64,000 bases of DNA from Pseudomonas sp. UBA6562 (GCF_002434265.1 NZ_DJJS01000006.1:806001-870000); one strand, 5' to 3'. Counted from the stretch's first letter, positions 8,672-18,794 are shown. Program-made: numbers and translations. The notes: generated by a model not told the origin, from the letters alone.

Positions 8672-8696
8672 TAATGGTGCTTATAACGAACCATTA
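8672..8696. promoter_or_regulatory. Inverted repeat between the MocR and PaiB-like genes, probable operator
   Basis: TAATGGT at 8672-8678 and ACCATTA at 8690-8696 form perfect 7-bp arms around an AT-rich 11-base spacer, in the middle of the 91-bp divergent promoter region. MocR proteins commonly bind repeats in such positions; direct evidence is lacking. Confidence 0.5.
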
Positions 8697-8736
8697 GCCT
8701 GCCTAGGATGACCGCACTGCACAAGGATCCGGCGCC

Positions 8737-9366
8737 ATGTATGCGAGCAAACCCCATCAGGAACACGATCTCGAACTTCTGCACAGGCACATGCTGGAAA
8801 CACGGTTGGCGGTACTCGTCAGCCAGGGCCCCGAAGGGCTACAGGCGACCCACCTGCCGGTATTGGTGAAAACCGACGAAGGCCCGTTCGGCACGGTCTA
8901 CGCGCACCTTGCCCGCGCCAACCCGCAGTGGCGCGCTTTCGCGCACGATCTCGAAGCGCTGCTGGTGTTTCCCGGCCCCGACGCCTATGTCAGCCCCGGT
9001 TACTACCCGAGCAAGGCTAACAACCCCAAGGTGGTGCCTACCTGGAACTACACCGCCGTGCATGCCCACGGCCCGGTCGAGGTGATCCACCAGGCGGCGC
9101 CACTGCTGGCCATCGTCAGCGAATTGAGCGAGCGCCACGAACGCTCACGGCCAGTGCCCTGGAACGTGACGGACGCACCCGCCGACTACCTCGAAGGCAT
9201 GCTGCGCGCCATCGTCGGCATCCGCCTGCCCATCACCCGCTTGCAAGGCGCGCGCAAGCTCAGCCAGAACCGCTCGGCCGCAGACCTCGCCGGCGTGCGC
9301 GATGCGCTGAGCGCCAGCCCCGATCCTTTGAACAACGCACTCGCGGCGCAGATGCGCCCTCTCTAA
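8737..9366 (+). CDS. PaiB-like FMN-binding protein
   Basis: Protein of 209 residues with the PaiB fold (split-barrel FMN binding), known from Bacillus PaiB and used as a putative transcriptional regulator or flavin protein. Conserved segments seen are FPGPDAYVSPGYYPSKA, VVPTWNYTAVHAHG and KLSQNR near the C-terminus. It is preceded by an AAGGA element and divergent from the MocR regulator, and is followed 12 bp later by a GNAT acetyltransferase, which matches the pai pairing of a PaiB with an acetyltransferase. The real function in Pseudomonas is not established. Confidence 0.9.
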   Translation: MYASKPHQEHDLELLHRHMLETRLAVLVSQGPEGLQATHLPVLVKTDEGPFGTVYAHLARANPQWRAFAHDLEALLVFPGPDAYVSPGYYPSKANNPKVVPTWNYTAVHAHGPVEVIHQAAPLLAIVSELSERHERSRPVPWNVTDAPADYLEGMLRAIVGIRLPITRLQGARKLSQNRSAADLAGVRDALSASPDPLNNALAAQMRPL

Positions 9367-9378
9367 GGAAGCACCCAC

Positions 9379-9825
9379 ATGCCGAACGTCACCCTACGCC
9401 CCGTCACCGCCGACGACCACGCCGACTGGCTGGCCCTGTGGCAGGCGTACCTGAAATTCTACGAAACCGACCTGGCCGACGAGATCAGCGCCAGCACCTG
9501 GCAACGCCTGCTCGATCCCAGCGAGCCGACCCATTCGGCGCTGGCCTGGGTCGATGGCGAAGCGGTGGGGATGGTCAACTGGATCTACCACCGTTCCAAC
9601 TGGAGCATCGGCCACTCGTGCTACCTGCAAGACCTGTACGTCGATGCCCGGCAGCGCGGCCTGGGCATCGGTCGGCAGTTGATCGAGCACGTCTACCACA
9701 CGGCCAAGGCGGCCGGTTGCGGCAAGGTGCACTGGCTGACCCACGAGACCAACGCCACCGCCATCGGCCTCTACGAGCAGGTGGCGGAGCGGCCGGGGTT
9801 CATCCAGTTCCGCCGCAACCTGTAG
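9379..9825 (+). CDS. GNAT-family N-acetyltransferase
   Basis: Acetyl-CoA dependent acetyltransferase of 148 residues. The acetyl-CoA binding motif A is visible as DLYVDARQRGLGIGRQLI (about residues 91-108), with the following helix and the VHWLTHETNATAIGLYEQV motif B region. It follows the PaiB-like gene by 12 bp, with an AAGGAAG ribosome site in the gap, so they form one operon. Pairing with PaiB recalls Bacillus PaiA, a polyamine acetyltransferase, but this protein is not clearly PaiA; the substrate is unknown. Confidence 0.9.
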   Translation: MPNVTLRPVTADDHADWLALWQAYLKFYETDLADEISASTWQRLLDPSEPTHSALAWVDGEAVGMVNWIYHRSNWSIGHSCYLQDLYVDARQRGLGIGRQLIEHVYHTAKAAGCGKVHWLTHETNATAIGLYEQVAERPGFIQFRRNL

Positions 9826-9828
9826 GGC

Positions 9829-10728
9829 TCAGCGCAGGTTGGCCTTGAGCTGGGCGATGTGCTCCGGGCCGATGCCGCAGCAGCCGCCCAGCAGGCTGGC
9901 GCCACGGGCGCGCCAGTCTTGGGTCCAGCGCAGGTAGCCGGGTGGGTCGAGGTCGTCGCGCAGTTCGTCCAGGCCGTCGTTGGCCGTGGCGTCCTTGGGT
10001 TGCGGTGGGAAGGCATTGGCGTAGGCGCCGATGGCGATGTCCGCGCCCAAGCGCTCGAACACCGCTCTGGCCGCATCGATGGCCGCGCCGATGACTTCGG
10101 GCTGGCTGCAGTTGAACAGCAAGGTCTGCACGCCCAGCTCGGCCACCGCCTCGGCCGCTGCGCTGACCGGCTCGCCGGAGCGCAGGCGCGGGGTGTCGTC
10201 GGTGTCTTCGTCCTGCAAGGTGAAGGAGACCCAGAACGGCTTGCCGTCTTGCGGCAGGCGCGCGCGGATGGCCTGCACCTCGGCGATGGCGCTCTGGGTC
10301 TCGGCCAGCCACAGGTCCACGTAGGGCGCCAGACCGCGCAGCAAAGGCGTCAGCACCTCGTCGACCCGCTCGGCGGTGTACAGGTCGGGACGGTAGGAGC
10401 CGAACAGCGGCGGCAGCGAGCCGGCCACGCGCACCGGCTGCGCGCCGATGTCGGCGGCAGCGCGGGCCAGTTGGCCTGCAGTCGCAGCCAGGGCCTGGCC
10501 TTCGGCGGCAAAACGCGCCTCACCAATGTGGAACGGCACCACGGCGTAGCTGTTGCTGGTGATGACGCTGGCGCCCGCTTCGATGTAAGCGCTATGGACC
10601 GCCACCACCGCTTCCGGCGCCTCGCTCAAGGCCAATGCCGACCACTCGGGCTGACGGAACGGTGCGCCACGGCGCTGGAGTTCGCGGCCCATGCCACCGT
10701 CGAGAATGATTAACGGACGTTCGCTCAT
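9829..10728 (-). CDS. Homocysteine S-methyltransferase family protein (MmuM-like)
   Basis: Zinc-dependent methyltransferase of 299 residues, expected to transfer a methyl group from S-methylmethionine or a similar donor to homocysteine. The N-terminus LILDGGMGRELQRRG is typical, and the zinc cysteines are present in FNCSQPE and GGCCGIGPEHI near the C-terminus. ATG at 10728 is chosen over a GTG 36 bases upstream because a GGA element precedes it. It is divergent from an amino-acid ABC transporter, and the shared AT-rich region carries two palindromes, which suggests common control and a transported methylated donor (inference). Confidence 0.88.
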   Translation of the reverse strand: MSERPLIILDGGMGRELQRRGAPFRQPEWSALALSEAPEAVVAVHSAYIEAGASVITSNSYAVVPFHIGEARFAAEGQALAATAGQLARAAADIGAQPVRVAGSLPPLFGSYRPDLYTAERVDEVLTPLLRGLAPYVDLWLAETQSAIAEVQAIRARLPQDGKPFWVSFTLQDEDTDDTPRLRSGEPVSAAAEAVAELGVQTLLFNCSQPEVIGAAIDAARAVFERLGADIAIGAYANAFPPQPKDATANDGLDELRDDLDPPGYLRWTQDWRARGASLLGGCCGIGPEHIAQLKANLR

Positions 10729-10760
10729 ATAATTTCCACTGCTATCGATATGAATAAAAT

Positions 10761-10790
10761 TCACTAGTGACTTAATAGTTATAACTATTA
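10761..10790. promoter_or_regulatory. Two perfect palindromes in the MmuM-like/ABC divergent promoter
   Basis: TCACTAGTGA (10761-10770) and the 18-bp TAATAGTTATAACTATTA (10773-10790) are both perfect palindromes, two bases apart, in the centre of a very AT-rich 105-bp divergent region. They are candidate operator sites for a dimeric regulator controlling both directions. Confidence 0.55.
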
Positions 10791-10833
10791 AATATCGCCA
10801 TTCGAATTTTTTAAAACTATTTCAGGTATATCC

Positions 10834-11655
10834 ATGCGTTTTCCCGCCCTTCTGAGTGCAGGCCTGCTGGCCTTGAGCGTCGTGACCCAAGCCCACGCGG
10901 GCGAAACGCTGGAGCGGGTGGAATCGCGCAAGGAGCTGGTCAACGTGCTGATGGAGAGCTATCCGCCGTTTTCCTTCCTCAACGCGCAGAACCAGTTGGA
11001 CGGTTTCGACGTGGACGTGGCCAAAGCCGTGGCCGACAAGCTGGGCGTCAAGCTGCGCCTGGAAACGCCTTCCTGGGACGTGATCGCCGCCGGGCGCTGG
11101 AGCGGCCGCTACGATATCTGCATCTGCTCGATGACGCCGAGCAAGGCGCGCGCGCAGGTGTTCGACTTCCCGGTGCAGTACTACGCCTCGCCTGCCGTGA
11201 TCGTGGTCAACGCCAAGGACGAGCGCATCCACTCGGCCAAGGACCTCAATGGCTTGAAGGTCGGCCTGACCAGCGCGTCGAGCTATGAAAGCTACCTGAA
11301 CAAGAACCTGGTGATCGAAGGCGCCGAAGACAAGAAGATCGATTACCCCTTCGACATGGTGCAGATCGCCCCCTACGACACCGACAACGTGGCCTTCCAG
11401 GACCTGGGCCTGGGTGCCGGCGTGCGCCTGGACGCCATCCTCACCAACCTGGTCACCGCCCAGCCGCGCCTGAACCAGGACAAACGCTTCAAGCTGGCCG
11501 GCGCGCCGCTGTACGAAGAGCCCAACTCGGTGGCCATCGAAAAGGGCGACCCCGAGTGGGACGCGAAGGTGCGTGCGGTGTTCGCCGAGCTCAAGGCCGA
11601 CGGTACCTTGGCGCGCCTGTCGCAGAAGTGGATCGGTGCCGACATCAGTAAATGA
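10834..11655 (+). CDS. Polar amino-acid ABC transporter substrate-binding protein
   Basis: Periplasmic binding protein of 273 residues (SBP family 3). A signal peptide covers about residues 1-22, cleaved after AHA. The ligand-binding signature GFDVDVAKAVADKLGVKLRL is present. Start ATG follows CAGGTATATCC. The next gene, a permease, overlaps its stop by four bases. The ligand cannot be read from the sequence; divergence from a homocysteine methyltransferase hints at a methionine-related compound. Confidence 0.92.
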   Translation: MRFPALLSAGLLALSVVTQAHAGETLERVESRKELVNVLMESYPPFSFLNAQNQLDGFDVDVAKAVADKLGVKLRLETPSWDVIAAGRWSGRYDICICSMTPSKARAQVFDFPVQYYASPAVIVVNAKDERIHSAKDLNGLKVGLTSASSYESYLNKNLVIEGAEDKKIDYPFDMVQIAPYDTDNVAFQDLGLGAGVRLDAILTNLVTAQPRLNQDKRFKLAGAPLYEEPNSVAIEKGDPEWDAKVRAVFAELKADGTLARLSQKWIGADISK

Positions 11656-12473
11656 GTAGCCATCGACCTCAATCGGGGCCTGGCGCGAACACGCCAGGCC
11701 CGCGCCTGTTCGGCTTCCGCACGCGCCTGTACCTGACCTGGCTGGCCTTGCTGGCGGTGTTCGTGGGGTTCTTCCTCAGCTTCGACCTGCAGTTCGCGAT
11801 CATCGTCGAGAAGTTTCCCAACCTGGCGGGCTTCAAGCTCGGCCCCAATGGCTTCCTGCAAGGCGCGGCGCTGACGCTGTTCCTGTGCCTGTGCTCGATC
11901 GGGGTGTCGGTGGCCCTGGGCTTCGCCGCGGCGCTGGCGCGCTTGTCGCGCAGCGCGGTGCTGCTGGGCGTCGCCAGCTTCTACACCTCGTTCTTCCGCG
12001 GCACGCCGCTGCTGATCCAGATCCTGCTGATCTACCTGGGCCTGCCGCAGATCGGCCTGGTGCCGGGCGCGATCAGCGCCGGCATCATCGCCCTGTCGCT
12101 GAACTACGGCGCCTACCTCAGCGAGATCTTCCGCGCCGGCATCATCGGCGTCGCGCAGGGTCAGCGCCAGGCCGCCCTGGCCTTGGGCATGCGCCCCGGC
12201 ACGATCTTCTGGCACGTCACCCTGCCGCAGGCCATGCGCACCATCATTCCGCCCACGGCCAACCAGTTCATTTCCATGCTCAAGGACTCGTCGCTGGTGT
12301 CGGTGATGGGCGTGTGGGAAGTGATGTTCCTGGCCCAATCCTACGGCCGCTCCAGCTACCGCTACCTGGAAATGCTGACTACCGCGGCGGTGATCTACTG
12401 GCTGTTGTCGATTGCGTTGGAGTTGGTGCAGGCAAGGCTGGAGCGGCATTTCGGCAAGGGGTATCAGCGCTAG
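11652..12473 (+). CDS. Amino-acid ABC transporter permease
   Basis: Inner-membrane permease of 273 residues of the HisM/GlnP type. The EAA cytoplasmic loop is visible as RQAALALGMRPGTIFWHVTLPQA, about residues 175-195. Several hydrophobic segments fit five or six transmembrane helices, the first near residues 20-45. It starts inside the binding-protein stop (ATGA overlap). No ATP-binding subunit gene follows: downstream lie only a REP doublet and the convergent pycB gene, so the ATPase must come from elsewhere. Confidence 0.92.
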   Translation: MSSHRPQSGPGANTPGPRLFGFRTRLYLTWLALLAVFVGFFLSFDLQFAIIVEKFPNLAGFKLGPNGFLQGAALTLFLCLCSIGVSVALGFAAALARLSRSAVLLGVASFYTSFFRGTPLLIQILLIYLGLPQIGLVPGAISAGIIALSLNYGAYLSEIFRAGIIGVAQGQRQAALALGMRPGTIFWHVTLPQAMRTIIPPTANQFISMLKDSSLVSVMGVWEVMFLAQSYGRSSYRYLEMLTTAAVIYWLLSIALELVQARLERHFGKGYQR

Positions 12474-12587
12474 GCGCTTGTCGAGCGAGCGAGCCCGACT
12501 GAACCTCACCGGATACGACTAGACCGCTTCACCACGCGATTGAGATCGTCCCTAACAAGGGACGAGAATTTCCGAAGAATACGCAAA

Positions 12588-12719
12588 CCTGTGGGAGCGG
12601 CTTGAGCCGCGATGGCCGGCAAAGCCGGCCCAATCCAGGCGACACGCTTCCCTGACAGACCGCGGTGGCTGGCTTGGGCCTGCGGTGCAGGCCATCGCGG
12701 CTCAAGCCGCTCCCACAGG
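12588..12719. repeat. REP doublet (BIME-like) of Pseudomonas
   Basis: Two 30-base arms, 12588-12617 and 12690-12719, are perfect reverse complements of each other and contain the common Pseudomonas REP core GTGGGAGCGGCTTGAGCCGC. About 72 bases lie between them. They sit in the intergenic gap of 487 bp (12474-12960) between convergent operons, the usual position for REP pairs. The remaining 240 bases to pycB contain no gene that I can support. Confidence 0.85.
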
Positions 12720-12960
12720 GTAAGCAAGCTCTTGAAGGTTACGCGTTCGTTAAGCGACCGGCTTGGCGCGTCAACGAGGGGTAGAAACTCAAATTCTGGA
12801 TGGGGGTCGCCATTTCTTAACGATCAGCCGCTTGATGCGGCCAAGCGCTTCAGCGAAAAGCATCTGCTGGAGGCTTGACCAGAAACAAAGCATCAATACG
12901 GTTTCAACTGACCGGCACCAGCCTGCGCTTTCCCTTCATGACCTTTAGTGCAGGCCGCTA

Positions 12961-14769
12961 TCAGCCTTCCACCTCCACCAGAATCTCCCCCGGCGTCACC
13001 CGATCGCCCTTGGCCACATGGATGGCCACGACCTTGCCCGCGATCGGCGCCTGGACTTCGGTTTCCATCTTCATGGCCTCGGTGATCAACACCGCCTGGC
13101 CGGCCTTGACCGTGTCGCCTTCCTTGACCAGCACGTCGACGATGTTGCCCGGCATGCTGGTGCTGACGTGGCCTGGGGCGCTGGCCTGCTTGCGCTTGCT
13201 GCCGCCGCCGCCGACGAACTCGTTGAGCGGCTCGAACACCACTTCTTCGGGCATGCCATCGATGGACAGGTAGAAGTGGCGCTTGCCCTCGGCCTTCACG
13301 CCGACGCCGGTGATGTCGACGCGGTAGGTCTCGCCGTGCACGTCGATGACGAACTCGGTCGGCACGCCCTCGCCGCCTGGCGCGGCCACGGCGCCGGCTT
13401 CCGGGATCGGCAGCAGCACTTCGGGCGTGAGGGTGCCGGCTTCGCGCTCTTCGAGGAACTTGCGCCCGATGTCGGGGAACATGGCGAAGGTCAGCACGTC
13501 TTCTTCCGAGTGCGCCAAGGCGCCGATGTCGCCGCGCAGCTTGGCCATCTCCGGCTTGAGCAGGTCGGCCGGGCGCACGTCGATCACCTCTTCGCTGCCG
13601 ATGGCCTGGCGCCGCAGGCTTTCGCTGACCACGCCCGGCGCTTTGCCGTAGCCGCCTTGCAGGTACAGCTTCACTTCGTTGGTGATGGTCTTGTAGCGCT
13701 CGCCGGCCAACACGTTGAAGAACGCCTGCGTGCCGACGATCTGCGAGGTTGGGGTCACCAGCGGCGGGAAGCCCAGGTCTTCGCGCACCCGTGGGATCTC
13801 GGCCAGCACTTCGCCCATGCGGCTCAATGCGCCCTGCTCCTTGAGCTGGTTGGCCAGGTTGGAAATCATCCCGCCGGGCACCTGGTTGACCTGCACGCGG
13901 GTGTCCACGGCGGTGAATTCGCTTTCGTACTGGTGGTACTTCTTACGCACGGCGTAGAAGTACAGGCCGATTTCCTGCAACAGCTCCAGGTCCAGGCCGG
14001 TGTCGTATTCGCTGCCCTTGAGCGCCGCGACCATCGACTCGGTGCCGGGATGGCTGGTGCCCCAGGCGAAGCTGGAGATGGCAGTGTCGATGTGGTCGGC
14101 GCCGTTTTCCACGGCCTTGAGCTGGCACATGGCGGCCAGGCCCGCGGTGTCGTGCGAATGGATGAACACCGGCAGCGACTGCTCGGCCTTCAGCGCCTTG
14201 ACCAACTCGCCGGTGGCGTAGGGGGTGAGCAGGCCGGCCATGTCCTTGATCGCGATCGAATCGCAGCCCATGGCTTCCATCTGCTTGGCCTGGGTGACGA
14301 AGGCCTCGATGGTGTGCACGGGGCTGACGGTGTAGGCGATGGTGCCTTGCGCATGCTTGCCGGAAGCCTTCACCGCCTCGATGGCCACGCGCAGGTTACG
14401 CACGTCGTTCATGGCGTCGAAGATGCGGAACACGTCGATGCCGTTGACCGCCGCCTTGGCCACGAAGGCTTTGACCACATCGTCACTGTAGTGACGATAG
14501 CCGAGCAGGTTCTGCCCGCGCAGGAGCATCTGCAGGCGCGTGTTGGGCAGCGCGGCGCGCAGCTTGCGCAGGCGCTCCCACGGGTCTTCCTTGAGGAAGC
14601 GCACGCAGGCGTCGAAGGTGGCGCCGCCCCAGACTTCCAGCGACCAGTAGCCGACTTTGTCGAGCTTGTCGCAGATCGGCAGCATGTCTTCGGTGCGCAT
14701 GCGCGTGGCCAGCAGCGACTGGTGGGCGTCGCGCAGGATGGTGTCGGTTACGTGGATCTTCTTGGACAT
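12961..14769 (-). CDS. pycB: Pyruvate carboxylase subunit B (carboxyltransferase plus biotinyl domain)
   Basis: Transfers the carboxyl group from biotin to pyruvate, making oxaloacetate. The protein is 602 residues. The N-terminal HMGL-like barrel begins IHVTDTILRDAHQSLLATRM; the metal-binding SHDTAGLAAMCQLKAVENG is present. The C-terminal biotinyl domain carries EAMKM with the biotinylated lysine near residue 567, 35 residues before the end as is usual. It is often annotated oadA, but pairing with an AccC-like subunit and no sodium-pump subunits fits the two-subunit Pseudomonas pyruvate carboxylase. It lies 94 bp downstream of pycA. Confidence 0.94.
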   Translation of the reverse strand: MSKKIHVTDTILRDAHQSLLATRMRTEDMLPICDKLDKVGYWSLEVWGGATFDACVRFLKEDPWERLRKLRAALPNTRLQMLLRGQNLLGYRHYSDDVVKAFVAKAAVNGIDVFRIFDAMNDVRNLRVAIEAVKASGKHAQGTIAYTVSPVHTIEAFVTQAKQMEAMGCDSIAIKDMAGLLTPYATGELVKALKAEQSLPVFIHSHDTAGLAAMCQLKAVENGADHIDTAISSFAWGTSHPGTESMVAALKGSEYDTGLDLELLQEIGLYFYAVRKKYHQYESEFTAVDTRVQVNQVPGGMISNLANQLKEQGALSRMGEVLAEIPRVREDLGFPPLVTPTSQIVGTQAFFNVLAGERYKTITNEVKLYLQGGYGKAPGVVSESLRRQAIGSEEVIDVRPADLLKPEMAKLRGDIGALAHSEEDVLTFAMFPDIGRKFLEEREAGTLTPEVLLPIPEAGAVAAPGGEGVPTEFVIDVHGETYRVDITGVGVKAEGKRHFYLSIDGMPEEVVFEPLNEFVGGGGSKRKQASAPGHVSTSMPGNIVDVLVKEGDTVKAGQAVLITEAMKMETEVQAPIAGKVVAIHVAKGDRVTPGEILVEVEG

Positions 14770-14863
14770 TCTTATCTCCTTTGAGCGGCAGGCTCTTTGG
14801 CTGCGAGCGGCCGGTCGACGCGGACCGGCTTCGACCTGCGGCCAGGCGCATGCCGCTCGAATC

Positions 14864-16279
<1,416 letters not shown>

Positions 16280-16385
16280 TTGGAGTCTTCCCAAAGCCGT
16301 GGAACGTAACGAGCCGCCTAGGCGCTCGACGCGTGACCGGATGTTTCAGCCGGTCGCGTCTGCAACGTAGCGCTGTGGGACGATA

Positions 16386-16405
16386 AACAAAAATCAATAT
16401 TTGTT
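16386..16405. promoter_or_regulatory. Candidate PycR operator between pycA and pycR
   Basis: AACAAA and TTTGTT form perfect 6-bp arms around eight bases in the 188-bp divergent region. The direct repeat TTAGGC-N6-TTAGGC follows at 16404-16421. LysR regulators typically bind interrupted dyads in this position; binding by PycR is inferred. Confidence 0.4.
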
Positions 16406-16467
16406 AGGCCATGCATTAGGCAAAGCTTATAGTCGCTGCACAATTCATGGCCCCGGGCTTGTATAAA

Positions 16468-17427
16468 ATGCGTAAGTCATTGATGCGTATGACGTTGCGT
16501 CAATTGCAGATTTTCAATGAGGTGTGCGACCTGCGCTCTTATAGCCGCGCCGCCGAAGAAATGTCGCTGACCCAACCCGCCGTCAGCTTGCAGATTCGCC
16601 AGCTCGAAGAGCTGGTCGGGCAGCCGCTGTTCGAGTACGTCGGCAAGAAGCTCTACCTCACGGAGGCGGCCGAAGCCCTGCAACGCGCCAGCCGCGACAT
16701 CTTCGGCCGCCTGGAAAGCTTCGACATGCAACTGTCGGACATGCAGGGTTCGCTGCAGGGCCAGTTGAAGCTGGCGATCGAATCCAGCGCCAAGTACTTC
16801 GTGCCGCACGTGTTCGCCGCCTTCAAGCAGCGCCACCCGGAGGTGAACCTGACGCTGACGGTGGTCAATCGCGCACAGGCCATCCGGCGCCTGTCGGACA
16901 ACCGCGACGACCTGCTGATCATGTCGATGGTGCCCCAGGACATGGGCCTGGATTTCCTGCCCTTCCTGAACAACCCGATCGTCGCCGTGGCGCCTAACGA
17001 CCATCCGTTGAGCCAACGTGAAACGCTGCGCTTGCAGGACCTGGAGCCCTACACCCTGCTGGTGCGCGAGCAAGGTTCGGGCACGCGCAAGGCCTGCGAG
17101 GAGTACTTCAAGGAAAAGCGCGTGCACTTCACCGACACGCTGGAGGTGGCCTCCGGCGAAGCGCAGCGCGAGTGCGTGGTGGCGGGGTTGGGCATCGCCC
17201 TGCTGACGCGGCATGCGGTGAGCCTGGAGCTGGCGCGGGGCCTGCTTACGGAGCTGGCGGTGGAGGAGTTGCCGCTGTACCGCAGTTGGTGCGTGGTGCA
17301 GTCCAAGGCCAAGCGCCAGTCGCCGGTGGCCCTGGCCTTCGCAGCGTTCATCCGCGGCGAGCGGGCGCTGATCAGTGGGATTGTCGAACGCTTCTCGGGG
17401 ACGCCGCCGTCACCTGCCAGGGGCTGA
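16468..17427 (+). CDS. pycR: PycR, LysR-family regulator of the pyruvate carboxylase genes
   Basis: LysR-type regulator; 319 residues from the ATG at 16468 (RKSLMRMTLRQLQ). The helix-turn-helix is about residues 6-65 (YSRAAEEMSLTQPAVSLQIRQLEELVG). It is divergent from pycA-pycB, the same arrangement as PA5437 (pycR) in P. aeruginosa, and CbbR/CysB-like in its effector domain. It probably controls pycAB and its own gene. An in-frame ATG 21 bases upstream is possible. The C-terminal tail overlaps a convergent small gene by 56 bp. Confidence 0.88.
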   Translation: MRKSLMRMTLRQLQIFNEVCDLRSYSRAAEEMSLTQPAVSLQIRQLEELVGQPLFEYVGKKLYLTEAAEALQRASRDIFGRLESFDMQLSDMQGSLQGQLKLAIESSAKYFVPHVFAAFKQRHPEVNLTLTVVNRAQAIRRLSDNRDDLLIMSMVPQDMGLDFLPFLNNPIVAVAPNDHPLSQRETLRLQDLEPYTLLVREQGSGTRKACEEYFKEKRVHFTDTLEVASGEAQRECVVAGLGIALLTRHAVSLELARGLLTELAVEELPLYRSWCVVQSKAKRQSPVALAFAAFIRGERALISGIVERFSGTPPSPARG

Positions 17428-17587
17428 TCTCGGGCGCGTCGGGGAAGTAGGCGATGTCGTGCAGCAGTTGGCGCTGGTCGCAGTAGCTTTCGATGGCACG
17501 GCGGTATTCCATGCGGCGCTGGTCGCGCTCTTGCTGCTTGCGCGACTTGGCGTTGGGTGGGTACGAACCGTCTTGTTCACGAACCAT
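17372..17587 (-). CDS. Small conserved-looking hypothetical protein
   Basis: A 71-residue basic protein rich in Arg, Gln and Lys in its first half (KSRKQQERDQRRMEYRRA), likely helical. I do not recognise a family. Support for a real gene: an ATG at 17585-17587 with GGGAGACAGG at the right distance, and codon use like neighbours. It runs convergently into pycR with 56 bp overlap, so its tail may be an extension relative to homologues. Function unknown. Confidence 0.55.
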   Translation of the reverse strand: MVREQDGSYPPNAKSRKQQERDQRRMEYRRAIESYCDQRQLLHDIAYFPDAPEISPWQVTAASPRSVRQSH

Positions 17588-17713
17588 GGCCTGTCTCCCA
17601 GAATGGATGCGGGAGCTCAGCCTGGCGCAGGGCCTTGACGGTTTGATGCCAGACCGGTGACAGAATCGTGAAATGCGCCGTTTAAGCGGATTTTTGCGAC
17701 GAGCCGCGTCGGC

Positions 17714-18580
17714 TCAATCTTCGACCGTTTTGATCGACTTAGGCGACAGCCGCAGGCTGCGCAAGCTGCGCTTGACGCTCTTGAGGTGGTTGACCAGGCT
17801 CGGCCCGCGGGCCATGGCCACGCCCATGGCCAGCACGTCGATGACCACCAGGTGGGCGATGCGCGAGGTCAGCGGGGTGTAGATTTCGGTGTCTTCGTGC
17901 ACATCGATGGCCAGGTTGACCGTCGACAGCTCGGCCAGCGGCGTCTGGCTCGGACACAGGGTGATCAGGTTGGCGCCGGTTTCGCGCACCAGGTTGGCGG
18001 TGATCAGCAGATCCTTGGAGCGGCCGGACTGGGAAATGCACACCGCGACGTCGCCGGGTTTGAGGGTGACCGCCGACATCGCCTGCATGTGCGGGTCGGA
18101 ATAGGCCGCAGCACTGAGCAGCAAGCGGAAGAACTTGTGCTGGGCATCGGCCGCCACCGCGCCGGACGCGCCGAAACCGTAGAACTCCACGCGCTGGGCC
18201 TGGGCCATGGCCTGCACGGCCCGCTCCAGCGCTTCCGGGTCCAGGTGCTCGCGCACTTCCATGAGAGTATGCAGGGTGGTGTCGAAGATCTTCAGGCTGT
18301 AGTCGGCGACCGAATCGTCTTCATGGATCGCGAACTGCCCGAAGCTGGCGCCCGCCGCCAGGCTTTGCGCCAGCTTGAGCTTGAGGTCCTGGAACCCGGT
18401 GCAACCAATCGCCCGACAGAAACGCACGATGGTCGGCTCGCTGATACCGACGTTGTGCGCCAGGTCGGCCATCGAGCTGTGCATGACGGCGGCGGGGTCC
18501 AGCAGCACGTGGTCGGCGACCTTGAGCTCGGATTTACGCAGCAGATGGCGCGATTGGGTGATGTGTTGCAGCAGATTCAC
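17714..18580 (-). CDS. RpiR/HexR-family regulator (HTH_6 plus SIS domain)
   Basis: Transcription regulator of 288 residues. The N-terminal HTH_6 domain covers about residues 1-77 (MADLAHNVGISEPTIVRFCRA), and the SIS sugar-phosphate-binding domain about 120-250 (FGASGAVAADAQHKF, CISQSGRSKDLL). It is related to but differs from P. putida HexR as I remember it. The GTG at 18578-18580 is chosen; a TTG further upstream is poorer. A palindrome identical in style to HexR operators lies about 44 bp upstream (18624-18638), so it probably represses itself. Other targets and effector are unknown. Confidence 0.88.
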   Translation of the reverse strand: MNLLQHITQSRHLLRKSELKVADHVLLDPAAVMHSSMADLAHNVGISEPTIVRFCRAIGCTGFQDLKLKLAQSLAAGASFGQFAIHEDDSVADYSLKIFDTTLHTLMEVREHLDPEALERAVQAMAQAQRVEFYGFGASGAVAADAQHKFFRLLLSAAAYSDPHMQAMSAVTLKPGDVAVCISQSGRSKDLLITANLVRETGANLITLCPSQTPLAELSTVNLAIDVHEDTEIYTPLTSRIAHLVVIDVLAMGVAMARGPSLVNHLKSVKRSLRSLRLSPKSIKTVED

Positions 18581-18623
18581 GGGCGGGACTCGCAAAGGAT
18601 CGACAGGCAGAATGTAGCTTTCT

Positions 18624-18638
18624 TGTAGTTATACTACA
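18624..18638. promoter_or_regulatory. HexR-type operator upstream of the RpiR regulator
   Basis: TGTAGTTATACTACA is a 6-bp perfect inverted repeat around TAT. It agrees with the HexR-family consensus as I recall it (TGTA-R-T-www-A-Y-TACA) and overlaps the expected promoter of the regulator gene, so autorepression is likely. Confidence 0.6.
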
Positions 18639-18794
18639 TGCCTGCCGAAGCGCCCAGTTAAACCCACCTGGCACTTTGTCCAGGCCCTGCGGCCTGCGCC
18701 CGCCGACCTCAAGGCGATCAACGGCTGCCTCCTACCGCGAATAATTCGCCTCCGGGCGTTTGCCCCGCCCCTGCCCCGGCCCTAGAATGGCCGG

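Noticed and set aside
13018..14784. 588-codon frame antisense to pycB, and similar long frames opposite pycA, uvrD and aspA
   Set aside because: In GC-rich DNA the strand opposite a gene is often open; the translations have no domain, and the sense genes are certain.
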